The notes: a model not told the origin generated them from the sequence alone. 21,849 nt of DNA from Ruminococcus sp. UBA1409 (GCA_002305045.1 DBPX01000018.1:21317-43165); one strand, 5' to 3'; numbered from the stretch's first letter, positions 8,170 to 15,547 are shown. Numbers and translations are program-made.

Positions 8170-8211
8170 TGTCCTTGCTTTGAAAACAAGCCGAAGCGGG
8201 GACATTGCTTT
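8170..8211 (+). terminator. terminator of rpsT
   Basis: TGTCCTTGCTT (8170-8180) pairs with AAGCGGGGACA (8194-8204) over 11 bp including two G-U pairs, followed by TTGCTTTTAA. The T tract is broken, so some read-through to the lipoprotein gene is possible. Confidence 0.5.
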
Positions 8212-8217
8212 TAATAC

Positions 8218-8264
8218 GGGGCTGAGTTCTTGCCGCCCTGAAGGGAGACTAAGCCCACAGCCCC
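8218..8264 (+). promoter_or_regulatory. 5'-UTR stem-loop next to the lipoprotein ribosome-binding site
   Basis: GGGGCTG (8218-8224) pairs with CAGCCCC (8258-8264), with CCC-TGAA-GGG inside. The stem ends immediately before AAAAAGGAGA. Its position could affect translation; no known motif was recognised. Confidence 0.4.
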
Positions 8265-8280
8265 AAAAAGGAGATATAAA

Positions 8281-8844
8281 ATGAAGCGATTTAAATTTGT
8301 TGGAGGAAAACTGCTTGCGGCGGCTCTTATTGCGGCGCTTTTGTCGCTGGGACTTCTCAGCGGCTGCGGCACCGACCAGCCTGAGGACTCCCCCGGGAGC
8401 GACAGCCAGCCCATAGTGACCGAGGACCTGCCCTCTGAGGATACCGGGACTCCGCCCGTAACCCTCACGCCGGACGACGGCGAGGCTCCCCAGTCTCAGA
8501 GCGACTCCCTGACGACCGAGGCTCCTGATGCCTCGTCGGAGGGCAGCGAGTCGCAGTCCACCCCGGAGGCGTCCCAGACCCAGCCGGAGGTCACCACTCA
8601 GCCGACCGATACCGAGAAGCCTGAGACAACCACCACGCCGGCGGAGTCCACCAAGCCGTCAGAGTCCGAAACCAAGAAGCCCGAGTCCACCGCAAAGCCG
8701 GATGGCGAGGGCAACGAGATAGATGAGGACCTCGACGACGAGGAGCTTGACATCGACATCGGCTTCGAGGAGATTAACGAGGACGAGTGGGAGCTTATCT
8801 ACGGCGAGAGCGACTCAGAAAGCGATATTGACATTAAGGAGTAG
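8281..8844 (+). CDS. acidic Thr/Ser/Pro-rich lipoprotein of unknown function
   Basis: A 187-residue protein. KRFKFVGGK and a hydrophobic stretch end in the lipobox LSGC with Cys29, a clear signal-peptidase II site, so it should be lipid-anchored on the outer face of the membrane. The mature part is low-complexity: residues 30-145 are rich in Ser, Thr, Pro, Glu and Asp with recurring TEKPETTTTP/STKPSESETKKPEST-like blocks, resembling a wall-spanning stalk. The last 45 residues are strongly acidic (DEDLDDEELDIDIGFEEINEDEWELIYG). No enzymatic domain is seen. AAAGGAGA precedes the ATG. The skewed composition makes homology searches unreliable. Confidence 0.8.
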   Translation: MKRFKFVGGKLLAAALIAALLSLGLLSGCGTDQPEDSPGSDSQPIVTEDLPSEDTGTPPVTLTPDDGEAPQSQSDSLTTEAPDASSEGSESQSTPEASQTQPEVTTQPTDTEKPETTTTPAESTKPSESETKKPESTAKPDGEGNEIDEDLDDEELDIDIGFEEINEDEWELIYGESDSESDIDIKE

Positions 8845-8855
8845 CGAGCTCCGCC

Positions 8856-9057
8856 CATGTGCGGGGCATCGCCGTCCATGATGAGAAAAGACCTGCGAGC
8901 AGCGCTCGCACTTTGTGCGGGGCAATCCCCTGGCACGGCTGACGCCGTGCCCACCCCTTTGCATGGTGAGGCGAACAGCCTCCCGCATCCCTGCCGGGGC
9001 AGGGATGCGGCGTGCCCATGCAAAGGGAGCGGTCAGCGAAGCTGACAGGGGATTGCC
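8856..9057 (+). repeat. cloverleaf repeat element, copy 3, with leader
   Basis: Fills most of the 308-bp gap between the lipoprotein and S41 genes. A leader motif near 8856-8877 and hairpin TGCGAGC-AGC-GCTCGCA (8894-8910) precede the core. Outer stem 8921-8931 with 9047-9057 (11 bp). Hairpin D 8932-8939 with 8944-8951. Central arm 8955-8966 with 9016-9027 (12 bp), holding hairpin C (8968-8972 with 8978-8982) and hairpin B (8983-8995 with 8998-9010). Hairpin A 9032-9037 with 9041-9046. It is the near twin of the inverted copy 2. No coding sequence is credible here. Confidence 0.88.
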
Positions 9058-9097
9058 TTTAAGCCTTGCTCCGCTTTTAGGCTCCGCCTTGCATAAG

Positions 9098-9154
9098 AAA
9101 ACCGACCGTATGCAAATAGCAGTGTCACGCTGCCGCACCCGGTCGGATTTTTTT
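9098..9154. terminator. bidirectional terminator between convergent genes
   Basis: CCGACC (9102-9107) pairs with GGTCGG (9141-9146), with GCAG/CTGC inside. It is followed by seven Ts on the plus strand (9148-9154) and preceded by four As (9098-9101) that act as Ts for the minus strand. It serves the lipoprotein gene (+) and the ftsE-S41 cluster (-). Confidence 0.7.
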
Positions 9155-10343
9155 ATCTTTGCTGGGACAAAATCTCCATTGCCTTTTTTATGCAGGGGTC
9201 GCTCTCGTCGGAGGAAGCGCCTTCGCTCTGACTGTCCGAGGAGGGCTGGACCTCGTAGTCCGGCTTGATTCCGATGGAGTCGTAGCCGGTCGAGACTCCG
9301 CTGAGGGTCGCTATGGGGAGGCTGATTGCGGTGCTGTCGTACAGGCTGTAGGTCTCAAGAAACTTGGCGTTGCCGGCTGTGGTCGTGCCGACTATCCTTG
9401 CTCCCAGGGAGTCCCTGAGCGAGGCTGAAAACAGCTCCGCCGGACCCGAGCTTTTTGAGTTGACCAGTACCGCTATGGGAATACCTGCCGCCGAGCCGCC
9501 CTCGCACGGCTTACCCTCGGTTATCTCGCCGCTCATGTCGGTCATGACATAGGGCACCGAGCCTTCGGGAAGGATGGAATTTAAAAGATTAAATACCGGC
9601 TCGTGGATGACGCCGGAGTTGTTCCTAAGGTCTATTATCAGGGAGGTTATGCTGTCTGTGGTGGCTAGCGAGGAGTAGGAGGACATGAACTGCTGATAGG
9701 TTTTTTCATTGAAGTCGGTTATTCTGATGTAGCCGACGCTGTCAAACACCCTTGTCTGCACCGAGGCGATGTTTATCTGCACCGAGGTTATCTCCAGCCG
9801 CCTGTCCTCTCCGCCGGAGCGGATTGTGAGGGTCATCGTGGTGCCAGCCTCCGCAGTCAGCATGGAGTACGCCCTGACATAGCCCATATCCTGGGTGCTC
9901 TCGCCGTTGATTTCTACTATGCTGTCGCCCTCCCTTATCCCGACCGAGGCGGCGGGACTGCTGTCAAGCACCCGTGTGACCGAGGGGAAGCCGCCCACCT
10001 CCTGGGTGTACACGCCGATTCCCAGGTGGACCCCGGAGCGCTGCTCCTGGAAGGCTGCCGTTTCCTGGGCGTTGCGGTACACAGCCTGGTTTGAGCCTAG
10101 CACCGAGATATATGACCTTGCAAGCGACTCTATGAGCTGGTCCTCGTCTATAGTACCGTCATAGTAGCTCCTGACATAGGTGTCAATCTGCTCAAGCTTT
10201 GTGTACATCTCCGCCCGCTGCTGGACATCGGCAATCAAGCTGTTGTAAAGGCTCATCGAGTAGCTGGTGGAGATTATAAAGGTTATGGCTGCTGATATCG
10301 CCATCAGCGATATCGCAAGTCCGATTGAAATCTTCTTACTCAT
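9153..10343 (-). CDS. S41-family PDZ protein, probably catalytically inactive
   Basis: A 396-residue protein with CtpA/CtpB layout: an N-terminal membrane anchor (about 6-28), a helical region, a PDZ domain (about 100-190; HLGIGVYTQEVGG, VGIREGDSIVEING) and the peptidase core (SVGYIRITDFNEKTYQQF, IIDLRNNSG, VLVNSKSSGPAELF, VGTTTAGNAKF). C-terminal processing proteases have a Ser in SASAS-E and a Lys in G-K-G exactly 25 residues apart (Prc S430/K455, CtpB S309/K334). Aligning here on the conserved Glu303 and on GTTTAG puts Gly300 and Asn325, again 25 apart, at these places, so the dyad seems lost. It ends a cluster with ftsEX, an M23 coiled-coil protein and ppa, where Firmicutes often carry a CtpB-type gene. 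The ribosome-binding site is weak. Confidence 0.8.
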   Translation of the reverse strand: MSKKISIGLAISLMAISAAITFIISTSYSMSLYNSLIADVQQRAEMYTKLEQIDTYVRSYYDGTIDEDQLIESLARSYISVLGSNQAVYRNAQETAAFQEQRSGVHLGIGVYTQEVGGFPSVTRVLDSSPAASVGIREGDSIVEINGESTQDMGYVRAYSMLTAEAGTTMTLTIRSGGEDRRLEITSVQINIASVQTRVFDSVGYIRITDFNEKTYQQFMSSYSSLATTDSITSLIIDLRNNSGVIHEPVFNLLNSILPEGSVPYVMTDMSGEITEGKPCEGGSAAGIPIAVLVNSKSSGPAELFSASLRDSLGARIVGTTTAGNAKFLETYSLYDSTAISLPIATLSGVSTGYDSIGIKPDYEVQPSSDSQSEGASSDESDPCIKKAMEILSQQR

Positions 10344-10385
10344 TACTCATCTACTTACTGTATTATAATTAAGATAAACCGCCTG

Positions 10386-10922
10386 CTATTTCTCGGGGAA
10401 CGTCGCAAGATATCTTTGTATGCACTCGTTTATTATCTTGACAGCCTCCGACCTGCCCATGACCTCGTTTACCGCAGTTTTTTTGCCCTCGAGCTGCTTG
10501 TAGACCGAGAAGAAGTGCCTCATCTCCTCGAAGATATGCCCGGGAAGCTCCTTGATATCCCGGTAGGAGTTGAAGGTCGGGTCCTCGAAGGGGATTGCTA
10601 TTACCTTCTCATCGTTTTTGCCGTTGTCCAGCATGGTTATCACTCCGATGGGATAGCACTCCACCAGGACAAGGGGATCAATAGGCTCGTTGCAGAGGAT
10701 AAGGATGTCAAGAGGGTCGCCGTCGTCCGAGAGGGTCCTTGGGATAAAGCCGTAGTTAGCCGGGTAGTGGGTGGAGGTGTAAAGGATTCTGTCCAGCTTG
10801 ATAAGCCCGGTCTCCTTGTCAAGCTCGTACTTCTTTTTGGAGCCCTTCTCAATCTCGACGACCGCCATAAATCTCTCCGGGGTAATTCGCTGAGGGTTAA
10901 TCTCGTGCCAAATGTTCATCAT
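10386..10922 (-). CDS. ppa: inorganic pyrophosphatase, family I
   Basis: A 178-residue soluble enzyme hydrolysing pyrophosphate to phosphate. The family I signature D-x-D-P-x-D is DGDPLD (67-72), preceded by [12 protein letters not shown] and followed by [11 protein letters not shown] and [12 protein letters not shown], all conserved. Family I is less usual in Firmicutes than family II, but found in Clostridia. I prefer the first ATG of the ATG-ATG pair (10922) because AGGGGA (10930-10935) is 7 nt upstream. It lies between the M23 and S41 genes with gaps of about 45 bp on either side. Confidence 0.94.
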   Translation of the reverse strand: MMNIWHEINPQRITPERFMAVVEIEKGSKKKYELDKETGLIKLDRILYTSTHYPANYGFIPRTLSDDGDPLDILILCNEPIDPLVLVECYPIGVITMLDNGKNDEKVIAIPFEDPTFNSYRDIKELPGHIFEEMRHFFSVYKQLEGKKTAVNEVMGRSEAVKIINECIQRYLATFPEK

Positions 10923-10967
10923 GGTTCTGTCCCCTTTCATATTTAGGGCTAAGAGACCGGCAGGATA

Positions 10968-12269
10968 TTACTTTCTAATCAGGTTGAAGGACTCGGGATC
11001 CTTTCTCTCGCCGTCAACCCTGACCTCGAAGTGCAGGTGTGCGCCTGTAGAATAGCCTGTCGAGCCGACATAGCCTATTACATCGCCGGTGGTGACATAG
11101 TCGCCCTTGCTGACCGTGATTTCGGTAGAGTGGCCGTAGAGCGTGGCATAGCCGCCGCCGTGGTCGATGATGCAGTAGTTGCCGAAGCCTCCACCGCAGC
11201 CGCAGGAGCGCTTCTTGCCGTAGTTGTGGGTGCAGCCGTTGTATACGGTTATTACGACTCCCGAGTTGGCTGCTGTAATCTCAGCCCCCATGACTCCCGA
11301 GCCGGAGATATCTATTCCCCGGTGAGTCGTGCCCCAGCGGCTTCCGTAGGCGGAGGTTATCTGATAGTAGCCGGGAAGCGGCCAGAGGAAGGTGCCCTTG
11401 GGAAGGTCGCCCATGTACTCAGCCCTTGACGCCTCCCTGATAATCCTCTGGATTTCCTCCTCTATCTTTTCAGCCTCCTCCTCAAGCTCGTCTCTGTTCT
11501 CCTCGTAGGATTCCTTTAGGTCCCGAAGCTTTCTAAGCTCGGTTTCGCTTTCGCTGTAAAGCTGGTTTAAATCAAGGAGCTGGGAGTCCCAGTCCTCCTT
11601 GAGCAAAACGACCTCCGACTGCTTCTGCTCGACGGTCTTTTTGTCGCTCTCAAGAGCCGCCTTTTTCTGCTCGAGGACGGATTTGTTGTATTCGTAGCTC
11701 TCGAGGATGGCTACAAGGTGGTCGATAAAATCGTTGTTGGCGTCCGCCACTCTTTTTACCATCTCAAGCTTCATAAGCATGTCAAAGAAGCTGTTTGCCC
11801 CCAGAATTACCGACGCTACAGAGTCGTTCCCCGATATATACATAGCACGGAGCTGCTTTTCGTAGATGGAGATATTGTGAGCGATTTCAAGCTCCTCCTC
11901 GTCGATTTGAGCCTGGGTCGCCTCAATGTCCGCCTCCTTTTCAAGGATGCTGCCGTCAAGCTCCTCGATTTGCAGGTCATAGTCCGCTATGAGCTGGGTG
12001 AGGGTCCTGATATACTCCTCGGTGGCGGCTATCTGCTCGTCTATAGACTCCTGATATTCCTTCTGCCGGCTTATATCATTCCTCGCCGAGCTGATTTTAC
12101 TCTCAAGCTCCTCCTGCCTCGCCTTGTTCTCCTCTAGCTGCTCCTCCAAAAGCTCCTGCTGGGTCTTTGCCTTCAGCGCAGGCATCGCCGAGAACGAAAA
12201 CGCCGACAGCGCCAACGCCGCCGAGGCTATTGCTGCCATCGCCTTTTTTAGAATGTAGGTTTTTTTCAT
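10968..12269 (-). CDS. EnvC/PcsB-like murein hydrolase: coiled coil plus M23 peptidase
   Basis: A 433-residue exported protein. Signal peptide about 1-34 (MKKTYILKKAMAA...LSAFSFSAMPALKA). Residues about 36-280 form a long coiled coil broken near 140-185, as in EnvC, CwlO and PcsB partners of FtsEX. Residues 290-433 are an M23 (LytM) domain with the zinc ligands His316 and Asp320 (HRGID) and HLH (411-413), so it should be an active endopeptidase. Odd: an insertion at about 344-362 carries Cys346, 356 and 358, with Cys366 next, where M23 domains normally have only a short loop. The ATG at 12269 has AAAGGA 6 nt upstream. It follows ftsX, so FtsEX probably gates its activity at the membrane during division. 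Confidence 0.9.
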   Translation of the reverse strand: MKKTYILKKAMAAIASAALALSAFSFSAMPALKAKTQQELLEEQLEENKARQEELESKISSARNDISRQKEYQESIDEQIAATEEYIRTLTQLIADYDLQIEELDGSILEKEADIEATQAQIDEEELEIAHNISIYEKQLRAMYISGNDSVASVILGANSFFDMLMKLEMVKRVADANNDFIDHLVAILESYEYNKSVLEQKKAALESDKKTVEQKQSEVVLLKEDWDSQLLDLNQLYSESETELRKLRDLKESYEENRDELEEEAEKIEEEIQRIIREASRAEYMGDLPKGTFLWPLPGYYQITSAYGSRWGTTHRGIDISGSGVMGAEITAANSGVVITVYNGCTHNYGKKRSCGCGGGFGNYCIIDHGGGYATLYGHSTEITVSKGDYVTTGDVIGYVGSTGYSTGAHLHFEVRVDGERKDPESFNLIRK

Positions 12270-12361
12270 TTGAGATCCTTTCGTGAAAACCGGGTGGTCC
12301 CGCCAAAGCCGCCGATGCGGCAACGGGTGCGCTAATTTTTAAAAGAGGTCTTTAAGTCTTA

Positions 12362-13279
12362 TCAGACCTTGAGATGCTTTCTGGTCGAGATGACCGTCCC
12401 GAAGGCGGAGATTACAATTCCTGCCACGAGGTAAAAGACTGCGACCCTCAGGGCGACCTCGGTGATGGGAATCAGTCCGGCGGCGCCTCCCGAGGACTGG
12501 ATAAAGTTCCAGGAGCGAAGATAGCTGGTGAGGATTATGTATATCTCGCTGTAGCCAAACCAGGTTATCCCGAACGCCAGAGCCGCCGATATGAAGCCGA
12601 TTGTCAGTCCCTCGACGAAAAAGGGGATCCTAATAAAGCTCCTTGACGCCCCGACATACCTCATTATGTATATCTCCTTACGCCTCGCAAAGACGCTCGT
12701 TCTGGTTGCGTTTGAGATAATAACCAGGCTTACGGCAATCAGAGCCACGGTTATAACCGCAAAGATTACGGCGCAGACGCTTCTTATATTGACAAGCAGG
12801 CTGGCAAAGTCGTTAGGAGCCTTGACAAGCTCGACCGAGTCAAGAGCCTCTATCTCGGAGACGGTTGCGTTAAGCTCGGCGATGTCAAGCACTCTTACCC
12901 TGTAGCTGTCCGGCAGGGGGTTGTTCTCTATGTACTGAAACAGGCTCTTTTCCTCCTCTGACATGGACTCCTGCATATCCTCCCATGCCTCCTCCTTGGA
13001 GTAAAAGCTTATCTCAAAGATGTTTGTGTTTCCCTCGAGCTGCTCGCCGAGAAGGGTTATGTTGTTGTCCGGGGTGCCGTCCCTTATTATTACTATTATC
13101 TCGTTGCGGCGCTCTATAGACCCGATTATGCGGTTGATGTTCTGTGAAAAAAGCACCGACAGACCCACCATTACCAGGGATATCGTGATTATGCACAGGG
13201 AGGCAAAGCTGTTTACCCGGTTGAACCATATCCCCTTGACTCCCTGCTTTACAAGGTATTTAAAACTCGTCAGTCTCAT
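12362..13279 (-). CDS. ftsX: cell-division ABC permease FtsX
   Basis: A 305-residue membrane protein: a short cytoplasmic N-terminus (RLTSFKYLVKQGVKGIWFNR), TM1 about 20-42, an extracellular loop of about 120 residues (the hydrolase-contact domain), then three TMs at about 165-190, 215-245 and 270-295, ending in RKHLKV. This four-TM plan is that of FtsX, and EIYIMRYVGASRSFIRIPFFVEG is the conserved cytoplasmic coupling segment. Its ATG lies inside the 3' end of ftsE (20-bp overlap), with AGGAGG 5 nt upstream, so translation is coupled. Confidence 0.95.
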   Translation of the reverse strand: MRLTSFKYLVKQGVKGIWFNRVNSFASLCIITISLVMVGLSVLFSQNINRIIGSIERRNEIIVIIRDGTPDNNITLLGEQLEGNTNIFEISFYSKEEAWEDMQESMSEEEKSLFQYIENNPLPDSYRVRVLDIAELNATVSEIEALDSVELVKAPNDFASLLVNIRSVCAVIFAVITVALIAVSLVIISNATRTSVFARRKEIYIMRYVGASRSFIRIPFFVEGLTIGFISAALAFGITWFGYSEIYIILTSYLRSWNFIQSSGGAAGLIPITEVALRVAVFYLVAGIVISAFGTVISTRKHLKV

Positions 13280-13973
13280 ACTGCCCTCCTGACGCCCCGT
13301 CCTGCCCGCCTATTACCTCGTTAAAGACGATAGAGCCGGTGTTGATATTTATGATTCTTCCTCCGAAGTATTTTACGAGCTCGTGCTGGTGGGTTACCAT
13401 AAGCACGGTGGTGCCGCAGTTGTTTATCTGGTGCAGAAGGTCGACTATCTCGTAGCTTCTCTGCGGGTCGATGTTGCCGGTCGGCTCGTCGGCTATTATA
13501 ATCTCGGGGTCGTTTACAAGCGCCCTGGCCAGAGCCACCCTTTGCTGCTCGCCGCCGGAGAGGTCCTCAGGGCGGGACTTTGCCTTGTGCGATAGTCCCA
13601 CGAGGCTTAAAACATAGGGGACACGGGAGCGTATGTATCTTTTGGGAGCGTCGGTCACTCTGAGGGCGAACGCAACATTGTCATATACCGTCAGCTCGGG
13701 GATGAGGCGGTAGTCCTGAAAGACTACGCCTATAGTCCTCCTGAACTCCGGGACCTTTCGCTGCTTTAGCTTCGAGAGGTTATAGCCGTTTACGGTGACG
13801 GAGCCCTGGGTGGCGGTAAGCTCCCTCAGCATGAGCTTTATGAGGGTGCTCTTTCCCGCACCGTTGGAGCCTACTACAAAGACGAACTCACCGTCCGCAA
13901 TTTCGAGGTTGACATTGTGCAGAGCGTGCTGACCGTTGGGATAGGTATAAAAAACATTCTTAAATTCTACCAT
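13260..13973 (-). CDS. ftsE: cell-division ATPase FtsE
   Basis: A 237-residue ABC ATPase. Walker A GSNGAGKS (35-42), Q-loop in VVFQDYRL, signature LSGGEQQR (138-145), Walker B IIIADEPTGN (158-167) and the switch His in MVTHQHE. The core is FtsE-like (VEFKNVFYTYPNG...GEFVFVVGSNGAGKST). The C-terminus has a short Gly/Asp-rich tail. FtsE powers FtsX to switch on peptidoglycan hydrolases; the next gene but one is just such a hydrolase. AAAGG lies about 9 nt before the ATG. Confidence 0.95.
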   Translation of the reverse strand: MVEFKNVFYTYPNGQHALHNVNLEIADGEFVFVVGSNGAGKSTLIKLMLRELTATQGSVTVNGYNLSKLKQRKVPEFRRTIGVVFQDYRLIPELTVYDNVAFALRVTDAPKRYIRSRVPYVLSLVGLSHKAKSRPEDLSGGEQQRVALARALVNDPEIIIADEPTGNIDPQRSYEIVDLLHQINNCGTTVLMVTHQHELVKYFGGRIININTGSIVFNEVIGGQDGASGGQYETDEF

Positions 13974-14003
13974 TTGAAAAAGCCTTTCATAGCAGGTGAT
14001 AAA

Positions 14004-14040
14004 GCCGGTAAGGGGCCTTCCCCAAGGAGAAAGCCCCGGC
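14004..14040 (-). terminator. terminator downstream of the CdaR-type regulator
   Basis: GCCGG...CCGGC with nested GGGGC...GCCCC between 14004 and 14040, followed on the minus strand by TTTATC. The stem is strong but the T tract short. It separates the regulator from ftsE. Confidence 0.5.
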
Positions 14041-14043
14041 GTT

Positions 14044-15129
14044 TTAGAACTTGACGGGATTTGCCGACAGATACTTTTTAACCATCAGCGCAATCTTGAA
14101 TACGATGGCATGGTCAAACTCACGGAGGTCAAGCCCGGTGAGCTTTTTAATCTTCTCGAGACGGTAAACAAGGGTGTTTCTGTGTACAAACAGCTTCCTT
14201 GAGGTCTCGGAGACATTGAGGTTGTTCTCAAAGAACTTCTGGATGGTGAAAAGGGTCTCCTGGTCGAGAGACTCGATGGAGCCTTTCTTGAATACCTCCT
14301 TTAGGAAGGTCTCGCAGAGATTGGTGGGAAGATGGTAAATCAGCCTTGCGATTCCAAGGTTCTCGTAGCTTATGATGTTCTTGTCGGTATCGAACACCTT
14401 GCCGACCTCGAGAGCTATCTGAGCCTCCCTGAAGGAGACGGCAAGCGCCCTTACATTGTCGACCACGGTGCCGACGCCTATGCTGACCCTTGTGTAGAAC
14501 TCGCTCAAAAGAGTGTCCGCAATCGAGAAGGCGAGCTTTTCAAAGTCGGCAGAGTCGATGTTGGGACGGACCTCCTTGATAAGCACGATGTCGGTCTCCG
14601 AGATGGTAAACACAAAGTCCTTAGACTTATCCGGGAAGAGGTTTTGGATGACATCGAACGCCGAGACATCGTTGCTGGCGACGATTCTTATAAGGAACAC
14701 AACCCTTGTCACGCTGGAGTTGAAGTGAAGCTCCCTTGCCTTTAGGGGGATGTCCCCGGGGAGGATATTGTCAAGCACGACATTTTTGACGAAGTTGTTG
14801 CGGTCGTACTTCTCGTCGTAGAACTGCTGGAGATTTGAGAGCGCTATGCTGAGCATCGAGGCGTAGCGATAGGCTGTCTCGTCGGTGCCCTCTACAAAGG
14901 CGTAATACTCGTTTTTGGGCTTGGGACCGAAGGGCATATAGGTGTAGCCGTCCCGAATGAAGTAATCGTAGGTGTCACCGAGGTCCAGGGACAAAAATTC
15001 ATTGGAGCAGCCAACCTTGGAGAGGTCGCTGCACGCAACTATGAGAGCCTCGCAGTCGATGACTCCTATCTCGCACTTTGTGACATCGTACATCTGCTGG
15101 AGGACACCCTGGAATAATCTGTTGGACAT
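14044..15129 (-). CDS. CdaR/PucR-type transcriptional regulator
   Basis: A 361-residue protein. The C-terminal 60 residues (FFENNLNVSETSRKLFVHRNTLVYRLEKIKKLTGLDLREFDHAIVFKIAL) are the helix-turn-helix typical of the PucR/CdaR family. The middle part (about 130-250; VVFLIRIV...FVFTISETDIVLIKE...SIGVGTVVDNVRALAVSFREAQIALEVG) is the GGDEF-like CdaR domain. The N-terminal 120 residues probably sense a ligand. Family members control sugar-diacid or purine catabolism, but no such gene is nearby, so the target is unknown. The ATG at 15129 has GAGGAG 8 nt upstream; an in-frame GTG at 15138 overlaps that site. Confidence 0.85.
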   Translation of the reverse strand: MSNRLFQGVLQQMYDVTKCEIGVIDCEALIVACSDLSKVGCSNEFLSLDLGDTYDYFIRDGYTYMPFGPKPKNEYYAFVEGTDETAYRYASMLSIALSNLQQFYDEKYDRNNFVKNVVLDNILPGDIPLKARELHFNSSVTRVVFLIRIVASNDVSAFDVIQNLFPDKSKDFVFTISETDIVLIKEVRPNIDSADFEKLAFSIADTLLSEFYTRVSIGVGTVVDNVRALAVSFREAQIALEVGKVFDTDKNIISYENLGIARLIYHLPTNLCETFLKEVFKKGSIESLDQETLFTIQKFFENNLNVSETSRKLFVHRNTLVYRLEKIKKLTGLDLREFDHAIVFKIALMVKKYLSANPVKF

Positions 15130-15174
15130 ATTGCACACTCCTCGTAGAAAATAATTAGTAATAACGCCGACGCA

Positions 15175-15190
15175 CGCCTGACCTCAGGCG
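15175..15190 (-). other. hairpin in the regulator's 5' UTR
   Basis: CGCCTGA-CC-TCAGGCG, a perfect 7-bp inverted repeat about 45 bp before the start codon of the CdaR-type gene. Confidence 0.5.
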
Positions 15191-15212
15191 AAAACACGCA
15201 GTTCATCAATTA

Positions 15213-15225
15213 TTACAAATTGTAA
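15213..15225. promoter_or_regulatory. palindrome, candidate operator of the CdaR-type regulator
   Basis: TTACAA-A-TTGTAA is a perfect 13-nt palindrome. On the minus strand it overlaps a possible -10 (TGTAAT) 18 bp after TTGCAT, so a bound regulator would block its own promoter (inference). Confidence 0.4.
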
Positions 15226-15294
15226 CATATAATTTATGCAAATGTGTTAATAAATTATGAATACGAAAAATTTTCTCGATTTTTTTATATAATA

Positions 15295-15470
15295 TGCCCA
15301 ACAATTCCCTGACAACTCTTACATAAATACCTTTGCCAGGAAAAATTATTTATCGGTAGGCCTTTCGGACTGTCAGAGCTGTAAGAGCCGTCTATGGCGG
15401 TAAATCTCATCCATGATAGAGTCATCCATCTATGAAAGCGGTATCCATAGAAAAGCTGCCCGGGGAAGTA
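15295..15470. ncRNA. candidate structured non-coding region, strand and class unassigned
   Basis: Part of a 418-bp stretch without a gene between the CdaR-type regulator and ptsH. CTGACA (15309-15314) matches TGTCAG (15371-15376), and CTCTTACA (15316-15323) matches TGTAAGAG (15380-15387). The two helices interlock, so together they would form a pseudoknot. More inverted repeats follow: ATAAATA/TATTTAT inside, GCC...GGC at 15386-15397, and TCTATG/CATAGA around 15428-15450. On the plus strand a TATAAT lies at 15288-15293, but without a good -35. No terminator clearly fits either strand, and I recognise no family. Confidence 0.3.
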
Positions 15471-15477
15471 AAGCAAA

Positions 15478-15517
15478 CATCCCCCACGCAGGGCTGCTTG
15501 CCGTGCGACAGGGGATG
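15478..15517 (-). terminator. terminator of ptsH
   Basis: On the minus strand CATCCCC (15517-15511) pairs with GGGGATG (15484-15478), with CGCA/TGCG and GG/CC pairs inside, followed by TTTGCTTTACTT. It is 30 bp after the ptsH stop codon. Confidence 0.6.
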
Positions 15518-15547
15518 AATCCTTGATTGACAGGGTTTATTAGGGCA

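Noticed and set aside
2506..9057. Cloverleaf copies as transposon ends or insertion sequences
   Set aside because: No transposase frame or clear target-site duplication was found. A non-autonomous element remains possible, but I call only a repeat family.
8799..9268. Open frames across cloverleaf copy 3
   Set aside because: Same reason: they mirror the inverted repeats and extend into the lipoprotein or S41 genes.
15285..15476. 63-residue minus-strand open frame
   Set aside because: No ribosome-binding site, no family resemblance; the region is better described by its inverted repeats.
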